64,000 bases of DNA from UKL13-2 sp044229235. Lineage in GTDB: Bacteria > Pseudomonadota > Gammaproteobacteria > Burkholderiales > Usitatibacteraceae. Where the stretch lies: NCBI GenBank assembly GCA_044229235.1, contig JBGATH010000014.1:29448-93447 (forward strand), read 5' to 3'. The notes below the pieces were generated by a model that worked only from the letters and a program-made list of their open reading frames with translations, did not search any database and was not told the origin of the DNA. Position numbers and translations under genes: made by a program. Below are positions 7,614 through 19,150 of this stretch, piece by piece (position 1 is the first letter of the stretch; each line of letters opens with the position of its first letter).

Positions 7614-8606
7614 ATGAGCACTGCCGTCCACCCTTCCCAAGCCCTCTTCGCCGGCGAGAAGCCATTTCCGGTCATTCCCAGTTGCGAACATTTTGCGGGC
7701 AGTGAAAAGCTGATCGGCAAAGCGCTGGAGTTGCAGGACAAGTTGGGGCCGGTGTTCGACATCACCTGCGACTGCGAGGACGGCGCACCCGCCGGCCAGG
7801 AAAAGGCGCACGCCGAAATGATTGTTCGCGTGCTGACGTCGGACGCGAACAAATTCAGGATGGCCGGCGCGCGAATTCACGACTACTCGCACGGCTTGTG
7901 GAAGCAGGACGTGGACATCCTGGTGGGGGGTGCCGGCAAGGTGCTGGCCTACATCACCATTCCCAAGTCCACGTCTTTTGCCGAGGCGAAGGAAATGATC
8001 GACTACATCCAGGCCGTGGCAAAGAAAACCAATGCCGGCCGCGAGATTCCCACCCACGTGCTGGTCGAGACCCACGGCGCGCTGCGCGATGTACACCAGA
8101 TTGCAGCACTGCCGAGCATCCAGGTGCTGGACTTTGGGCTGATGGATTTTGTCTCCGGCCATCACGGTGCCATCCCCGCCGCCGCCATGCGATCACCGGG
8201 GCAGTTCGAACACAAGCTGCTGGTGCGCGCCAAGACCGAAGTCGTGGCCGCGGCGCTGGCAAACGGCGTGGTGCCGGCACACAACGTCTGCCTCGATCTG
8301 AAGAACACCGAAGTGGTGCTGGCCGACGCCCGCCGCGCGCGCTACGAATTCGGTTTTCTGCGCATGTGGTCGATCTATCCGGCGCAGATTTCAGCCATCG
8401 TTGACGCCATGAAGCCGGACCACTCGGAAGTCGAGGACGCCGCCAACATCCTGCTGGCCGCGCAGGCTGCGAACTGGGGGCCGATCCAGTACAAGGGCGA
8501 ACTGCACGACCGCGCCACCTACCGGTACTTCTGGGAACTGCTGCAAAAGGCCAGGGTTACCGGCGTTACAATTCCCGACGCGGCATCACAGGCGTTTTTT
8601 GCCTGA
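7614..8606 (+). CDS. CoA-ester lyase of the malyl-CoA/beta-methylmalyl-CoA lyase type (second copy)
   Basis: A 330-residue HpcH/HpaI-fold lyase. Motifs seen are FDITCDCEDGAPAGQEKAHAEM (acidic metal-binding segment), GGAGKVLAYITIPKSTSFAEA, HVLVETHGALRDVHQIAALP (conserved Glu), LDFGLMDFVSGHHGAIP and YEFGFLRMWSIYPAQISAIVDAM. It resembles the branch of longer CitE homologues. Directly downstream of mesaconyl-CoA hydratase, it most likely cleaves beta-methylmalyl-CoA to glyoxylate and propionyl-CoA, or malyl-CoA to glyoxylate and acetyl-CoA. Start ATG 7614 has GGAG eight bases upstream. A 158-base gap separates it from prpB. Confidence 0.83.
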   Translation: MSTAVHPSQALFAGEKPFPVIPSCEHFAGSEKLIGKALELQDKLGPVFDITCDCEDGAPAGQEKAHAEMIVRVLTSDANKFRMAGARIHDYSHGLWKQDVDILVGGAGKVLAYITIPKSTSFAEAKEMIDYIQAVAKKTNAGREIPTHVLVETHGALRDVHQIAALPSIQVLDFGLMDFVSGHHGAIPAAAMRSPGQFEHKLLVRAKTEVVAAALANGVVPAHNVCLDLKNTEVVLADARRARYEFGFLRMWSIYPAQISAIVDAMKPDHSEVEDAANILLAAQAANWGPIQYKGELHDRATYRYFWELLQKARVTGVTIPDAASQAFFA

Positions 8607-8764
8607 GTTTGCGGCGCATCAAGGCCGAGGTTCCTGTGCCGGTTCAACATCGCAAAACTGTCATTTCCGCGACAGCGCTGCCGGCGCGCTTCAGTCACCA
8701 TCACGATGCGACGCCTGGCGGAGATCGCCGCCCACATCCCACGTAAAGCCCTTACAGGACAGTC

Positions 8765-9646
8765 ATGATCACTTCCCCCGGCGCGAAATTCCGCCAAGCC
8801 CTCAAAGAAGAAAAGCCGCTGCAAATCATCGGCACCATCAACGCCAATCACGCCCACCTCGCCAAGCGCGCGGGCTACAGGGCGATCTACTTGTCCGGCG
8901 GTGGGGTCGCCGCAGGTTCACTGGGCTTGCCTGACCTGGGCATCAACAACCTCGACGACGTGCTCACCGATATCCGCCGCATCACCGACATCTGCGACCT
9001 GCCTCTGCTGGTGGACATCGACACCGGCTTCGGCCCCTCGGCATTCAACATTGCCCGCACCATCAAGTCGCTCATCAAGTTCGGCGCGGCCGCCTGCCAC
9101 ATCGAAGACCAGGTGGGCGCCAAGCGCTGCGGTCATCGCCCCGGCAAGGAAATCGTCAGCAAGCAGGAAATGGCTGACCGCGTCAAAGCCGCAGCCGACG
9201 CCAAGACCGATCCGGACTTCTTTCTCATCGCGCGCACCGATGCCATCCAGGTCGAGGGTGTGGATCTCGCGCTCGAGCGTGCCGTGGCTTGTGCCGAAGC
9301 CGGCGCCGACGGCATCTTCGTCGAAGCCGCTTACGACATGCCGACCTACAAGCGCTTCATCGAAGCCACCAAGGTGCCGGTGCTGTGCAACATCACCGAA
9401 TTCGGCAAGACACCGTTCTTCACCACCACCGAACTGGCCGAGGCCGGCGTGGACATGGTGCTGTATCCGCTGTCCGCCTTTCGCGCCATGAACAAGGCAG
9501 CGGATAACGTCTACAAGGCGATCCGCCGCGACGGTACGCAGAAGAACGTCATCGACACCATGCAAACGCGCGAGGAACTGTACGAATCGATCGGCTATCA
9601 CCAGTTCGAGCAGAGCCTCGATAAGCTTTTTGCGGAGAAGAAGTAG
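8765..9646 (+). CDS. prpB: 2-Methylisocitrate lyase
   Basis: A 293-residue member of the isocitrate lyase/PEP mutase family, which cleaves 2-methylisocitrate to pyruvate and succinate as the last step of the methylcitrate cycle. Visible motifs: GYRAIYLSGGGVAAGSLGLPD, VDIDTGFG (Mg-binding Asp), HIEDQVGAKRCGHRPGKE, which contains the catalytic KRCGH loop, and NITEFGKTPFFTTTELA. The length is typical for PrpB. ATG 8765 has AGGA six bases upstream. It is separated from prpC by a REP-like palindrome (9666-9731) within an otherwise co-directional cluster. Confidence 0.96.
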   Translation: MITSPGAKFRQALKEEKPLQIIGTINANHAHLAKRAGYRAIYLSGGGVAAGSLGLPDLGINNLDDVLTDIRRITDICDLPLLVDIDTGFGPSAFNIARTIKSLIKFGAAACHIEDQVGAKRCGHRPGKEIVSKQEMADRVKAAADAKTDPDFFLIARTDAIQVEGVDLALERAVACAEAGADGIFVEAAYDMPTYKRFIEATKVPVLCNITEFGKTPFFTTTELAEAGVDMVLYPLSAFRAMNKAADNVYKAIRRDGTQKNVIDTMQTREELYESIGYHQFEQSLDKLFAEKK

Positions 9647-9665
9647 ACACGAATGACATAACAAT

Positions 9666-9731
9666 AAGTCCAGCACTGGCGCGCCCTCCAGGCCGTTTTT
9701 GCCCCGAAAGCCGCGCCAGTGCTTGAGTTTC
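9666..9731. repeat. REP-like palindrome, family 1 (between prpB and prpC)
   Basis: The left arm CAGCACTGGCGCGCC and the right arm GCGCCAGTGCTTGAG can pair into a long hairpin around an approximately 30-base loop. This is one of six full copies in the window (also 24896, 34802, 39000, 47359, 59699). Inside an operon it could act as a 3'-end stabiliser or partial attenuator for the upstream message. Confidence 0.85.
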
Positions 9732-9774
9732 ACCATTCGCTCATAACACCGAGCCCGTCACCAAGGAGAACACC

Positions 9775-10956
9775 ATGAGCACCACCGCGACCGCCCCCGC
9801 CGACACCGCCGCCGCCCCTGCCGGGCCGAAACCGAAAAAATCGGTTGCGCTGTCAGGTGTAGTGGCAGGCAATACCGCGCTTTGCACGGTCGGCCTCACC
9901 GGCAACGACCTGCACTATCGCGGCTACGACATCCTCGATGTCGCTGAGACCTGCCAGTTCGAGGAAATCGCCTACCTGCTGGTGTACGAAAAGCTGCCGA
10001 CCGCGACCGAACTGGTGCAGTACAAGAAAAAACTCAAGTCGCTGCGCGGCATCCCGATGGCGGTGCAGGATGTACTCGAAACCCTGCCCGCCTCGGCGCA
10101 CCCGATGGACGTGCTGCGCACCGGCTGCTCGGCGCTCGGATGCGTGCTGCCAGAGAAAGACGACCACAATGTCGCCGGCGCGCGCGACATCGCCGACCGC
10201 CTCATGGCCTCGTTCGGCTCCATGCTGCTGTACTGGTACCACTTCGCCGTCAACGGCAAGCGCATCGATGTGGAAACCGACGACGACTCCATCGGCGGGC
10301 ACTTCCTGCACCTGCTGCACGGCAAGGCGCCGTCCGACCTGTGGGTGCAGGCCATGCACACCTCGCTGGTGCTGTACGCCGAGCACGAATTCAATGCCTC
10401 GACTTTCACCGCCCGCGTCATCGCCGGCACCGGTTCGGACATGTACTCCACCATCACCGGCGCCATTGGCGCGTTGCGCGGCCCGAAGCACGGCGGCGCC
10501 AACGAAGCCGCCTTCGACATCCAGAATCGCTACAACTCGCCCGACGAGGCCGAAGCGGACGTGGTAAAGCGCATCGCCGAAAAGCAGGTCATCATCGGCT
10601 TCGGCCACCCGGTGTACACGGTGTCCGATCCGCGCAACGTGGTGATCAAGGAAGTCGCCCGCCGTCTGTCGGCCGACGCCGGCAACATGAAGCTCTTCAA
10701 CATCGCCGAGCGCATGGAAAGCGTGATGTGGCGCGAGAAGAAGATGTTCCCGAACCTCGACTGGTTTTCAGCCTGCTCGTATCACATGATGGGTGTGCCC
10801 ACCGCCATGTTCACGCCGCTGTTCATCATCAGCCGCACCTCGGGCTGGGCCGCGCATGTCATCGAACAGCGCCTCGACGGCAAGATCATTCGCCCGTCGG
10901 CCAACTACATCGGGCCGGACAATCTCAAGTTCCTGCCGATGAAAGATCGCAAGTAA
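9775..10956 (+). CDS. prpC: 2-Methylcitrate synthase
   Basis: A 393-residue type I-like citrate synthase fold enzyme that condenses propionyl-CoA with oxaloacetate. Features: an Ala/Pro-rich N-terminal extension (about residues 1-22), LTGNDLHYRGYDILDVAE, the RGPKHGGANEAAFDI segment with the substrate-binding His, GFGHPVYTVSDPRN with the catalytic His, and PTAMFTPLFIISRTSGWAAHVIEQR near the C-terminus. The position between prpB and acnD and the high similarity to the PrpC group separate it from gltA at the start of the window. AAGGAG lies just before the ATG. Confidence 0.95.
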   Translation: MSTTATAPADTAAAPAGPKPKKSVALSGVVAGNTALCTVGLTGNDLHYRGYDILDVAETCQFEEIAYLLVYEKLPTATELVQYKKKLKSLRGIPMAVQDVLETLPASAHPMDVLRTGCSALGCVLPEKDDHNVAGARDIADRLMASFGSMLLYWYHFAVNGKRIDVETDDDSIGGHFLHLLHGKAPSDLWVQAMHTSLVLYAEHEFNASTFTARVIAGTGSDMYSTITGAIGALRGPKHGGANEAAFDIQNRYNSPDEAEADVVKRIAEKQVIIGFGHPVYTVSDPRNVVIKEVARRLSADAGNMKLFNIAERMESVMWREKKMFPNLDWFSACSYHMMGVPTAMFTPLFIISRTSGWAAHVIEQRLDGKIIRPSANYIGPDNLKFLPMKDRK

Positions 10957-11042
10957 CACACGTCTGATCGCGGGCGGGGGTTGCCACAGGCAGCGCCCGC
11001 CTGTTTCAATTTTCGCCCCGCATTTTCCTTCAGGAGTTCGCC

Positions 11043-11279
11043 ATGATCGAGCAACGCGCCATTACGCTGGAACATTGCATCGACGTCCTGGAAGCCCGCC
11101 GCCGCCTGCTGTGCGAGGAAATCCACGATTACGCCCGTCCGGTGCCGGCCTGCGATGTCGACTTCAACACACTGCTGGCCGAGCGCGCCGAATTGAGCGT
11201 CGCGCTGTCGCACCTGCGACCGCTGTGCCGTGGGGAAATGAAAATCCCGCATCCGCGCGAAGACCTGGTCGCACACTGA
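11043..11279 (+). CDS. Small conserved-looking protein of the prp operon
   Basis: A 78-residue protein preceded by CAGGAG seven bases before its ATG, so it is well set up for translation. It sits between prpC and acnD on the same strand with only short gaps, and its codon use looks like its neighbours. The sequence is mostly charged and helical (EHCIDVLEARRRLLCEEIH, AERAELSVALSHLRPLCRG) with three cysteines, and no signal peptide or membrane segment. I do not recognise the family. By position it may be a small accessory or regulatory protein for the methylcitrate enzymes. Confidence 0.65.
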   Translation: MIEQRAITLEHCIDVLEARRRLLCEEIHDYARPVPACDVDFNTLLAERAELSVALSHLRPLCRGEMKIPHPREDLVAH

Positions 11280-11335
11280 GCGCACACTGTGCGCACCCCT
11301 TTTCTGATGCCTTACTCGTTTTCAAAGCGCCAACC

Positions 11336-13930
11336 ATGAATACCGCCCGCCGCAAACCCCTCCCCGGCACCAGCCTGAGTTATTTTGATGCGCGCGCCGC
11401 CGTTGACGCCATCCAGCCCGGCGCTTACGACAAGCTGCCCTACACCTCGCGGGTGCTGGCCGAAAACCTGGTGCGCCGTTGCGACCCGGTCATGCTCACG
11501 GCGTCGCTGACGCAGCTGATTGAACGCAAGCGTGACCTGGATTTCCCGTGGTTCCCGGCGCGTGTGGTGTGCCACGACATCCTCGGCCAGACCGCGCTGG
11601 TCGATCTGGCCGGCCTGCGCGATGCCATCGCCGACCAGGGCGGCGACCCCGCCGAAGTGAATCCGGTGGTGCCGGTGCAACTGATTGTCGACCATTCGCT
11701 GGCGGTGGAGTACGGCGGCTTCGACAAGGAGGCGTTTGCCAAGAACCGCGCGGTGGAAGACCGGCGCAACGAAGACCGCTTTCACTTCATCGACTGGACC
11801 AAGCGCGCGTTCAAGAACATGGAAGTGATCCCGCCGGGTAACGGCATCATGCACCAGATCAATCTGGAGCGGATGTCGCCCGTCGTGCACAGCAAGGACG
11901 GCATTGCGTTCCCCGACACGCTGGTCGGCACCGATAGCCATACGCCGCACGTGGATGCGCTGGGTGTGATCGCCATCGGCGTGGGCGGCCTGGAAGCGGA
12001 GAACGTCATGCTGGGCCGCGCCTCGTGGATGCGCCTGCCCGACATCATCGGCGTGAACCTGACCGGCAAACCGCAGCCCAACATTACCGCCACCGACGTG
12101 GTGCTGGCGCTGACCGAATTCCTGCGCAAGGAAAAAGTGGTCGGCGCTTACCTGGAGTTTCATGGCGAAGGCGCCGCGGCGTTGACGCTGGGCGACCGTG
12201 CCACCATCTCCAACATGGCCCCCGAATACGGCGCCACGGCTGCGATGTTCTTCATCGACCGCCAGACCATCGACTACCTCAAGCTCACCGGGCGTGAAGA
12301 CGCGCAGGTGAAGCTGGTCGAGCTTTACGCCAAACAGGCAGGCCTCTGGGCTGATGCGCTCGAAACCGCGCAATACGAGCGCGTGCTGTCGTTCGACCTC
12401 TCCACCGTCGTGCGCAATATGGCCGGCCCCTCGAATCCGCATAAGCGCCTGCCGACGTCCGCGCTGGCCGAGCGCGGCATCGCTGCCAAATGGGAAGAAG
12501 TGCCCGGGCAGATGCCGGATGGCGCGGTCGTCATCGCCGCCATCACCTCGTGCACCAACACCAGCAACCCGCGCAACGTAATCGCCGCCGGTCTGCTGGC
12601 GCGAAATGCAAACCGGCGCGGCCTCACCAGAAAGCAGTGGGTCAAGACTTCACTGGCACCTGGGTCGAAAACCGTGCAGCTCTACCTGGAAGAAGCGAAG
12701 CTGCTGCCCGAGCTGGAAAAACTCGGCTTCGGCATCGTCGCCTTTGCCTGTACCACCTGCAACGGCATGTCCGGCGCGTTGGATCCGACCATTCAAAAAG
12801 AAATCATCGACCGCGATTTGTACGCCACCGCTGTGCTTTCGGGCAACCGCAATTTCGACGGCCGCATTCATCCCTACGCCAAGCAGGCATTCCTGGCTTC
12901 GCCGCCGCTGGTGGTGGCCTATGCCATCGCGGGCACGGTGCGTTTCGATATTGAAAAGGACGTGCTGGGCATCGACGACAACGGCCAGCCGGTCACGCTA
13001 AAAGACATCTGGCCCACCGACGCCGAGATCGATGCCATCGTCGCCTCGAGCGTGAAGCCAGAACAGTTCCGTCGCGTGTATGAACCCATGTTCGCGGTCA
13101 AGGCGGACACGGGCGCTGCGGTCAGTGCGCTCTACGACTGGCGTCCGCAAAGCACCTACATTCGCCGCCCGCCCTATTGGGAAGGCGCCTTGGCCGGCGA
13201 ACGCACGCTCAGGGGCATGCGCGCATTGGCCGTGTTGCCCGACAACATCACCACCGATCACCTCTCGCCGTCAAACGCCATCCTCGCCGATAGCGCGGCG
13301 GGCGAATACCTGGCAAAAATGGGACTGCCGGAGGAGGACTTCAATTCCTACGCGACGCACCGCGGCGATCACCTCACGGCATTGCGCGCCACGTTTGCCA
13401 ATCCGCAGCTGATGAATGAAATGGCCGTGGTGGACGGCAAGGTAAAGAAGGGCTCGCTGGCTCGCATCGAGCCGGAAGGCACGGTCACGCGCATGTGGGA
13501 AGCCATCGAAACCTATCTGGAGCGCAAGCAGCCGCTGATCATCATCGCCGGCGCCGACTACGGGCAAGGTTCCTCGCGCGACTGGGCGGCCAAGGGTGTG
13601 CGCCTCGCCGGCGTGGAAGCGATTGCAGCCGAAGGCTTCGAGCGCATCCACCGCACCAACCTCATCGGCATGGGCGTGCTGCCGCTGGAATTCAAACCGG
13701 GCACGACCCGCCTCACGCTGGGCATCGACGGCAGCGAGACGTTTGACGTGACTGGCGAACGCAAGCCACGCACCACGCTTACTCTGGTCATCAACCGCCG
13801 AAATGGCGAGCGCATCGAAGTGCCGGTGACCTGCCGCCTGGATACGGCCGAAGAAGTCTCGATCTATGAAGCGGGGGGCGTGCTGCAGCGCTTCGCCAAG
13901 GACTTTCTCGAATCGGCCAAAGCCGCGTAG
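11336..13930 (+). CDS. acnD: Fe/S-dependent 2-methylcitrate dehydratase
   Basis: An 864-residue aconitase-family enzyme that dehydrates 2-methylcitrate to 2-methyl-trans-aconitate, which PrpF then isomerises. Motifs: LVGTDSHTPHVDALGVIAIGVGG, the cluster cysteines in ITSCTNTSNPRN and FACTTCNGMSG, YGQGSSRDWAAKGVRL in the swivel domain, and GMGVLPLEF. It differs from the AcnA downstream in length and in DSHTPHVD versus DSHTTMIN, as expected of AcnD. The frame is open back to about 11075, but ATG 11336 gives the family N-terminus (NTARRKPLPGTSLSYFD) and avoids the small gene at 11043. prpF follows after 17 bases. Confidence 0.95.
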   Translation: MNTARRKPLPGTSLSYFDARAAVDAIQPGAYDKLPYTSRVLAENLVRRCDPVMLTASLTQLIERKRDLDFPWFPARVVCHDILGQTALVDLAGLRDAIADQGGDPAEVNPVVPVQLIVDHSLAVEYGGFDKEAFAKNRAVEDRRNEDRFHFIDWTKRAFKNMEVIPPGNGIMHQINLERMSPVVHSKDGIAFPDTLVGTDSHTPHVDALGVIAIGVGGLEAENVMLGRASWMRLPDIIGVNLTGKPQPNITATDVVLALTEFLRKEKVVGAYLEFHGEGAAALTLGDRATISNMAPEYGATAAMFFIDRQTIDYLKLTGREDAQVKLVELYAKQAGLWADALETAQYERVLSFDLSTVVRNMAGPSNPHKRLPTSALAERGIAAKWEEVPGQMPDGAVVIAAITSCTNTSNPRNVIAAGLLARNANRRGLTRKQWVKTSLAPGSKTVQLYLEEAKLLPELEKLGFGIVAFACTTCNGMSGALDPTIQKEIIDRDLYATAVLSGNRNFDGRIHPYAKQAFLASPPLVVAYAIAGTVRFDIEKDVLGIDDNGQPVTLKDIWPTDAEIDAIVASSVKPEQFRRVYEPMFAVKADTGAAVSALYDWRPQSTYIRRPPYWEGALAGERTLRGMRALAVLPDNITTDHLSPSNAILADSAAGEYLAKMGLPEEDFNSYATHRGDHLTALRATFANPQLMNEMAVVDGKVKKGSLARIEPEGTVTRMWEAIETYLERKQPLIIIAGADYGQGSSRDWAAKGVRLAGVEAIAAEGFERIHRTNLIGMGVLPLEFKPGTTRLTLGIDGSETFDVTGERKPRTTLTLVINRRNGERIEVPVTCRLDTAEEVSIYEAGGVLQRFAKDFLESAKAA

Positions 13931-13947
13931 TCAGACTGGAATTCGCC

Positions 13948-15138
13948 ATGGCACATGCACCGCAAATCAAGATACCCGCCACCTACATGCGCGGCGGCAC
14001 CAGCAAGGGCGTGTTCTTCCGCCTGCAGGATCTGCCGGCCAGCGCGCAGCATCCCGGTGCCGCACGCGATGCCCTGCTGCTGCGCGTCATCGGCAGCCCC
14101 GACCCCTACGGCAAGCAGATCGACGGCATGGGTGCGGCGACTTCCAGCACCAGCAAGAGCGTGATCCTGTCCAAAAGCAGCAAGCCGGACCACGATGTGG
14201 ATTACCTGTTCGGCCAGGTCTCGATCGACAAGGCGTTCGTCGACTGGAGCGGCAACTGCGGCAACCTGAGCGCCGCAGTCGGCCCGTTCGCCATCAGCAA
14301 CGGCCTGGTGGATGCCGCGCGCGTTCCGCAAAATGGTGTGGCGGTCATTCGAATCTGGCAGGCCAACATCAGCAAGACCATCATCTCGCATGTGCCAATC
14401 ACCAACGGCCAGGTGCAGGAGACCGGCGACTTCGAGCTCGACGGCGTGACCTTTCCCGCGGCAGAAGTTCAGCTGGAATTCATGGACCCGGCTGCTGAAG
14501 AGGAAGGTGCCGGAGGATCCATATTCCCCACCGGCAACCTGGTCGATGACCTCGAGGTTCCGGGAGTCGGCACGCTGAAAGCCACCATGATCAACGCCGG
14601 CATCCCGACCATTTTCGTCAACGCCGAAGCCATCGGCTACACCGGCACGGAATTGCAGGATGCCATCAACAGCGATCCTAAGGCGCTCGCGAAGTTTGAA
14701 ACCATCCGCGCCCACGGCGCCATGCGCATGGGCCTCATCAAGCACCTCGATGAAGCCGCCAAGCGCCAGCACACGCCGAAAGTGGCGTATGTGGCCAAGC
14801 CGGCCGCATACACCTCGTCGAGCGGCAAGCCAGTCGGCGACGGCGATGTCGACCTGCTGGTTCGCGCGATGTCGATGGGCAAGCTGCACCACGCCATGAT
14901 GGGCACCGCCGCCGTGGCCATCGGCACGGCGGCTGCCGTGCCCGGCACACTGGTCAATCTGGCGGCCGGCGGCGGGCCGCGCACGGCAGTCCGCTTCGGT
15001 CACCCTTCCGGCACGCTGCGGGTCGGCGCCGAGGCAACCCAGGTGAACGGCGAGTGGACCGTAACCAAGGCCATCATGAGCCGCAGCGCCCGCGTGCTGA
15101 TGGAAGGCTGGGTGCGCGTGCCGGCGGATTCGTTTTGA
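13948..15138 (+). CDS. prpF: 2-Methylaconitate cis-trans isomerase
   Basis: A 396-residue PrpF protein of the diaminopimelate epimerase-like fold. It converts the AcnD product to 2-methyl-cis-aconitate, which aconitase hydrates to 2-methylisocitrate. Motifs: YMRGGTSKGVFFRLQDLP at the N-terminus, MGAATSSTSKSVILS, DWSGNCGNLSAAVGPFAI, and the C-terminal GPRTAVRFGHPSGTLRVG. The length is normal. It starts 17 bases after acnD and ends 137 bases before acnA, which supplies the hydration step. Confidence 0.95.
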   Translation: MAHAPQIKIPATYMRGGTSKGVFFRLQDLPASAQHPGAARDALLLRVIGSPDPYGKQIDGMGAATSSTSKSVILSKSSKPDHDVDYLFGQVSIDKAFVDWSGNCGNLSAAVGPFAISNGLVDAARVPQNGVAVIRIWQANISKTIISHVPITNGQVQETGDFELDGVTFPAAEVQLEFMDPAAEEEGAGGSIFPTGNLVDDLEVPGVGTLKATMINAGIPTIFVNAEAIGYTGTELQDAINSDPKALAKFETIRAHGAMRMGLIKHLDEAAKRQHTPKVAYVAKPAAYTSSSGKPVGDGDVDLLVRAMSMGKLHHAMMGTAAVAIGTAAAVPGTLVNLAAGGGPRTAVRFGHPSGTLRVGAEATQVNGEWTVTKAIMSRSARVLMEGWVRVPADSF

Positions 15139-15233
15139 ACATTGCCACGACGCGATGGCCCGGGAACAAGCAGCGTGTCCGTACCCAATTTTTTGATTCG
15201 CACTAGAATAGCCCCCACCACTGATCCCACATC

Positions 15234-15251
15234 GCGCCGCGTTCGCGGCGC
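15234..15251 (+). other. GC hairpin in the acnA leader
   Basis: GCGCCGCG-TT-CGCGGCGC is a perfect 8-bp stem with a 2-base loop, ending 24 bases before the acnA start. No T-run follows, so it is not a typical terminator. It could affect acnA translation or message stability; function is not shown. Confidence 0.4.
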
Positions 15252-15275
15252 TCATCCAAGAACAAAGGATTCCTC

Positions 15276-17975
<2,700 letters not shown>

Positions 17976-18054
17976 AAGAATGCAATCCATCCGTGCAGCA
18001 ATGTGCCGCCTCGACGCTCACCGGTCGCTTCGCTCCCCTTTCGGCTCGGCGGCA

Positions 18055-18108
18055 CACGGCGGCATCCTGCCTTACGTGCTGCGCGAGCTGATTTCCAAAG
18101 CCGCGTAA
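18055..18108 (+). pseudogene. Remnant of a second acnA 3' end
   Basis: These 54 bases translate as HGGILPYVLRELISKAA followed by TAA, identical over 17 residues to the end of the intact acnA 79 bases upstream. The two differ by about 12 bases, all synonymous, and use different stop codons. A tandem copying error would not give that pattern, so this is the tail of a diverged acnA allele left after gene replacement. The normal acnA terminator follows it. Confidence 0.85.
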
Positions 18109-18187
18109 ACAACCACCACCTTCATCGCGCCGGCAGTCCGCCAGCAGAAGCCGTCAGCCGCGCGATTCGAAAAGAGGGGGAGGAGAC

Positions 18188-18215
18188 AGCCGGGCGAAAG
18201 CCCGGCTATTTTTTT
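18188..18215 (+). terminator. Rho-independent terminator after acnA
   Basis: The stem AGCCGGGC and GCCCGGCT with a GAAA tetraloop is followed by ATTTTTTTG. It is a strong intrinsic terminator and probably ends the whole lyase-prp-acnA operon. Confidence 0.92.
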
Positions 18216-18296
18216 GGGCAACTTGCGGCCCAATCGTTAACACCTTATCGTTGCGGTTCGCGCGCGGCATGGCGCAATCACTGACTGGAAGGTCGC

Positions 18297-18821
18297 ATGA
18301 GCCCTGTCCGCACCGCACTGCTTGCACCATGGATCGCGTTCGCGTTACTCGCCGGTGTTGCCGGCGCCGATGAAAAATCGTCGGCAAAGCGGCCGGGACG
18401 CGGCGACACGCCACCGCCCGCACTGGGCATCACGCGCGGCGGCGACGAGATCGAAACCACCCAGTTTGCAGGCCGGGTGATGGTGGTGACGTTCTGGGCT
18501 TCGTGGTGTGGCCCCTGCCGCAAGGAATTGGTGATGCTTGAAGGCCTGCAGCAGGCGGCGAAAGAGCGCGTGAAGGTGGTCGCGGTCAATATTGAGGAGC
18601 GCGACGTATTCAAGGCGGTTTCGCGCGCCTTGCACAGCATGACCGTCACCATCACCAATGACCCGCGCAAGCGCTCAGCCGATGCCTATGGCGTCCACGG
18701 CATTCCGCACATGGTGATCATCGGCAAGGACGGCAAGATCCTCAGCGTCCACCGCGGCTACAGCGAAGAAGCGCTCGATGGGCTGGTCGCGGAGATCAAT
18801 GCGGCACTGGTGGCGGGATAG
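18297..18821 (+). CDS. Exported TlpA/ResA-like thioredoxin
   Basis: A 174-residue protein with an N-terminal signal peptide or anchor (ALLAPWIAFALLAGVAGADE, cleavage likely near residue 24) and a thioredoxin-fold domain from about residue 40. The redox motif WCGPC is at 70-74 (FWASWCGPCRKE), and the cis-Pro loop reads GIPHMVIIGKDG. Proteins of this type reduce or exchange disulfides in the periplasm, often for cytochrome c maturation. No cytochrome maturation gene is nearby, so the partner is unknown. It follows the acnA terminator, so it must have its own promoter in 18216-18296. Confidence 0.85.
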   Translation: MSPVRTALLAPWIAFALLAGVAGADEKSSAKRPGRGDTPPPALGITRGGDEIETTQFAGRVMVVTFWASWCGPCRKELVMLEGLQQAAKERVKVVAVNIEERDVFKAVSRALHSMTVTITNDPRKRSADAYGVHGIPHMVIIGKDGKILSVHRGYSEEALDGLVAEINAALVAG

Positions 18822-18893
18822 TCGTCGCGACAGCGAATCAAAGCGTCACGGTATGTGGATGCGGATAAGTAAGGTTTCGTCGTCATGCGGCGA

Positions 18894-19080
18894 CCGAAAA
18901 TCCCTCCCGGCCTCCCTTTATGAAAGGGAGGAGACCCGCCCGAAATTGCAGCCGGTATCGCGTCGTGAAATGCCCGCTACATCTTCTTTCTTGAAAGAGC
19001 CCGTGATGCCGAGCCGCTCTGACCGAGCGTCAGAGTTCAACTCCTCCCTTTTCTAAAGGGAGGCCGGGAGGGATTTTCGG
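18894..19080. repeat. Inverted pair of a hairpin repeat, family 2 (copy A)
   Basis: Two 40-base arms at 18894-18933 and 19041-19080 are inverted copies of each other with 38 of 40 bases matching. Each arm is itself a hairpin (CCTCCCTTTA..AAAGGGAGG). The roughly 107-base interior is not shared with copies B (25494) and C (42165). The layout resembles a BIME or a small non-autonomous element. It fills the 329-base gap between two convergent genes, where nothing else is recognisable. Confidence 0.85.
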
Positions 19081-19150
19081 CCGCCATCCTGCGTTTTAGT
19101 ACCCATCAAGCACCAAACAATCCCGCCGAATCGCCGCGATTAACCGACAA

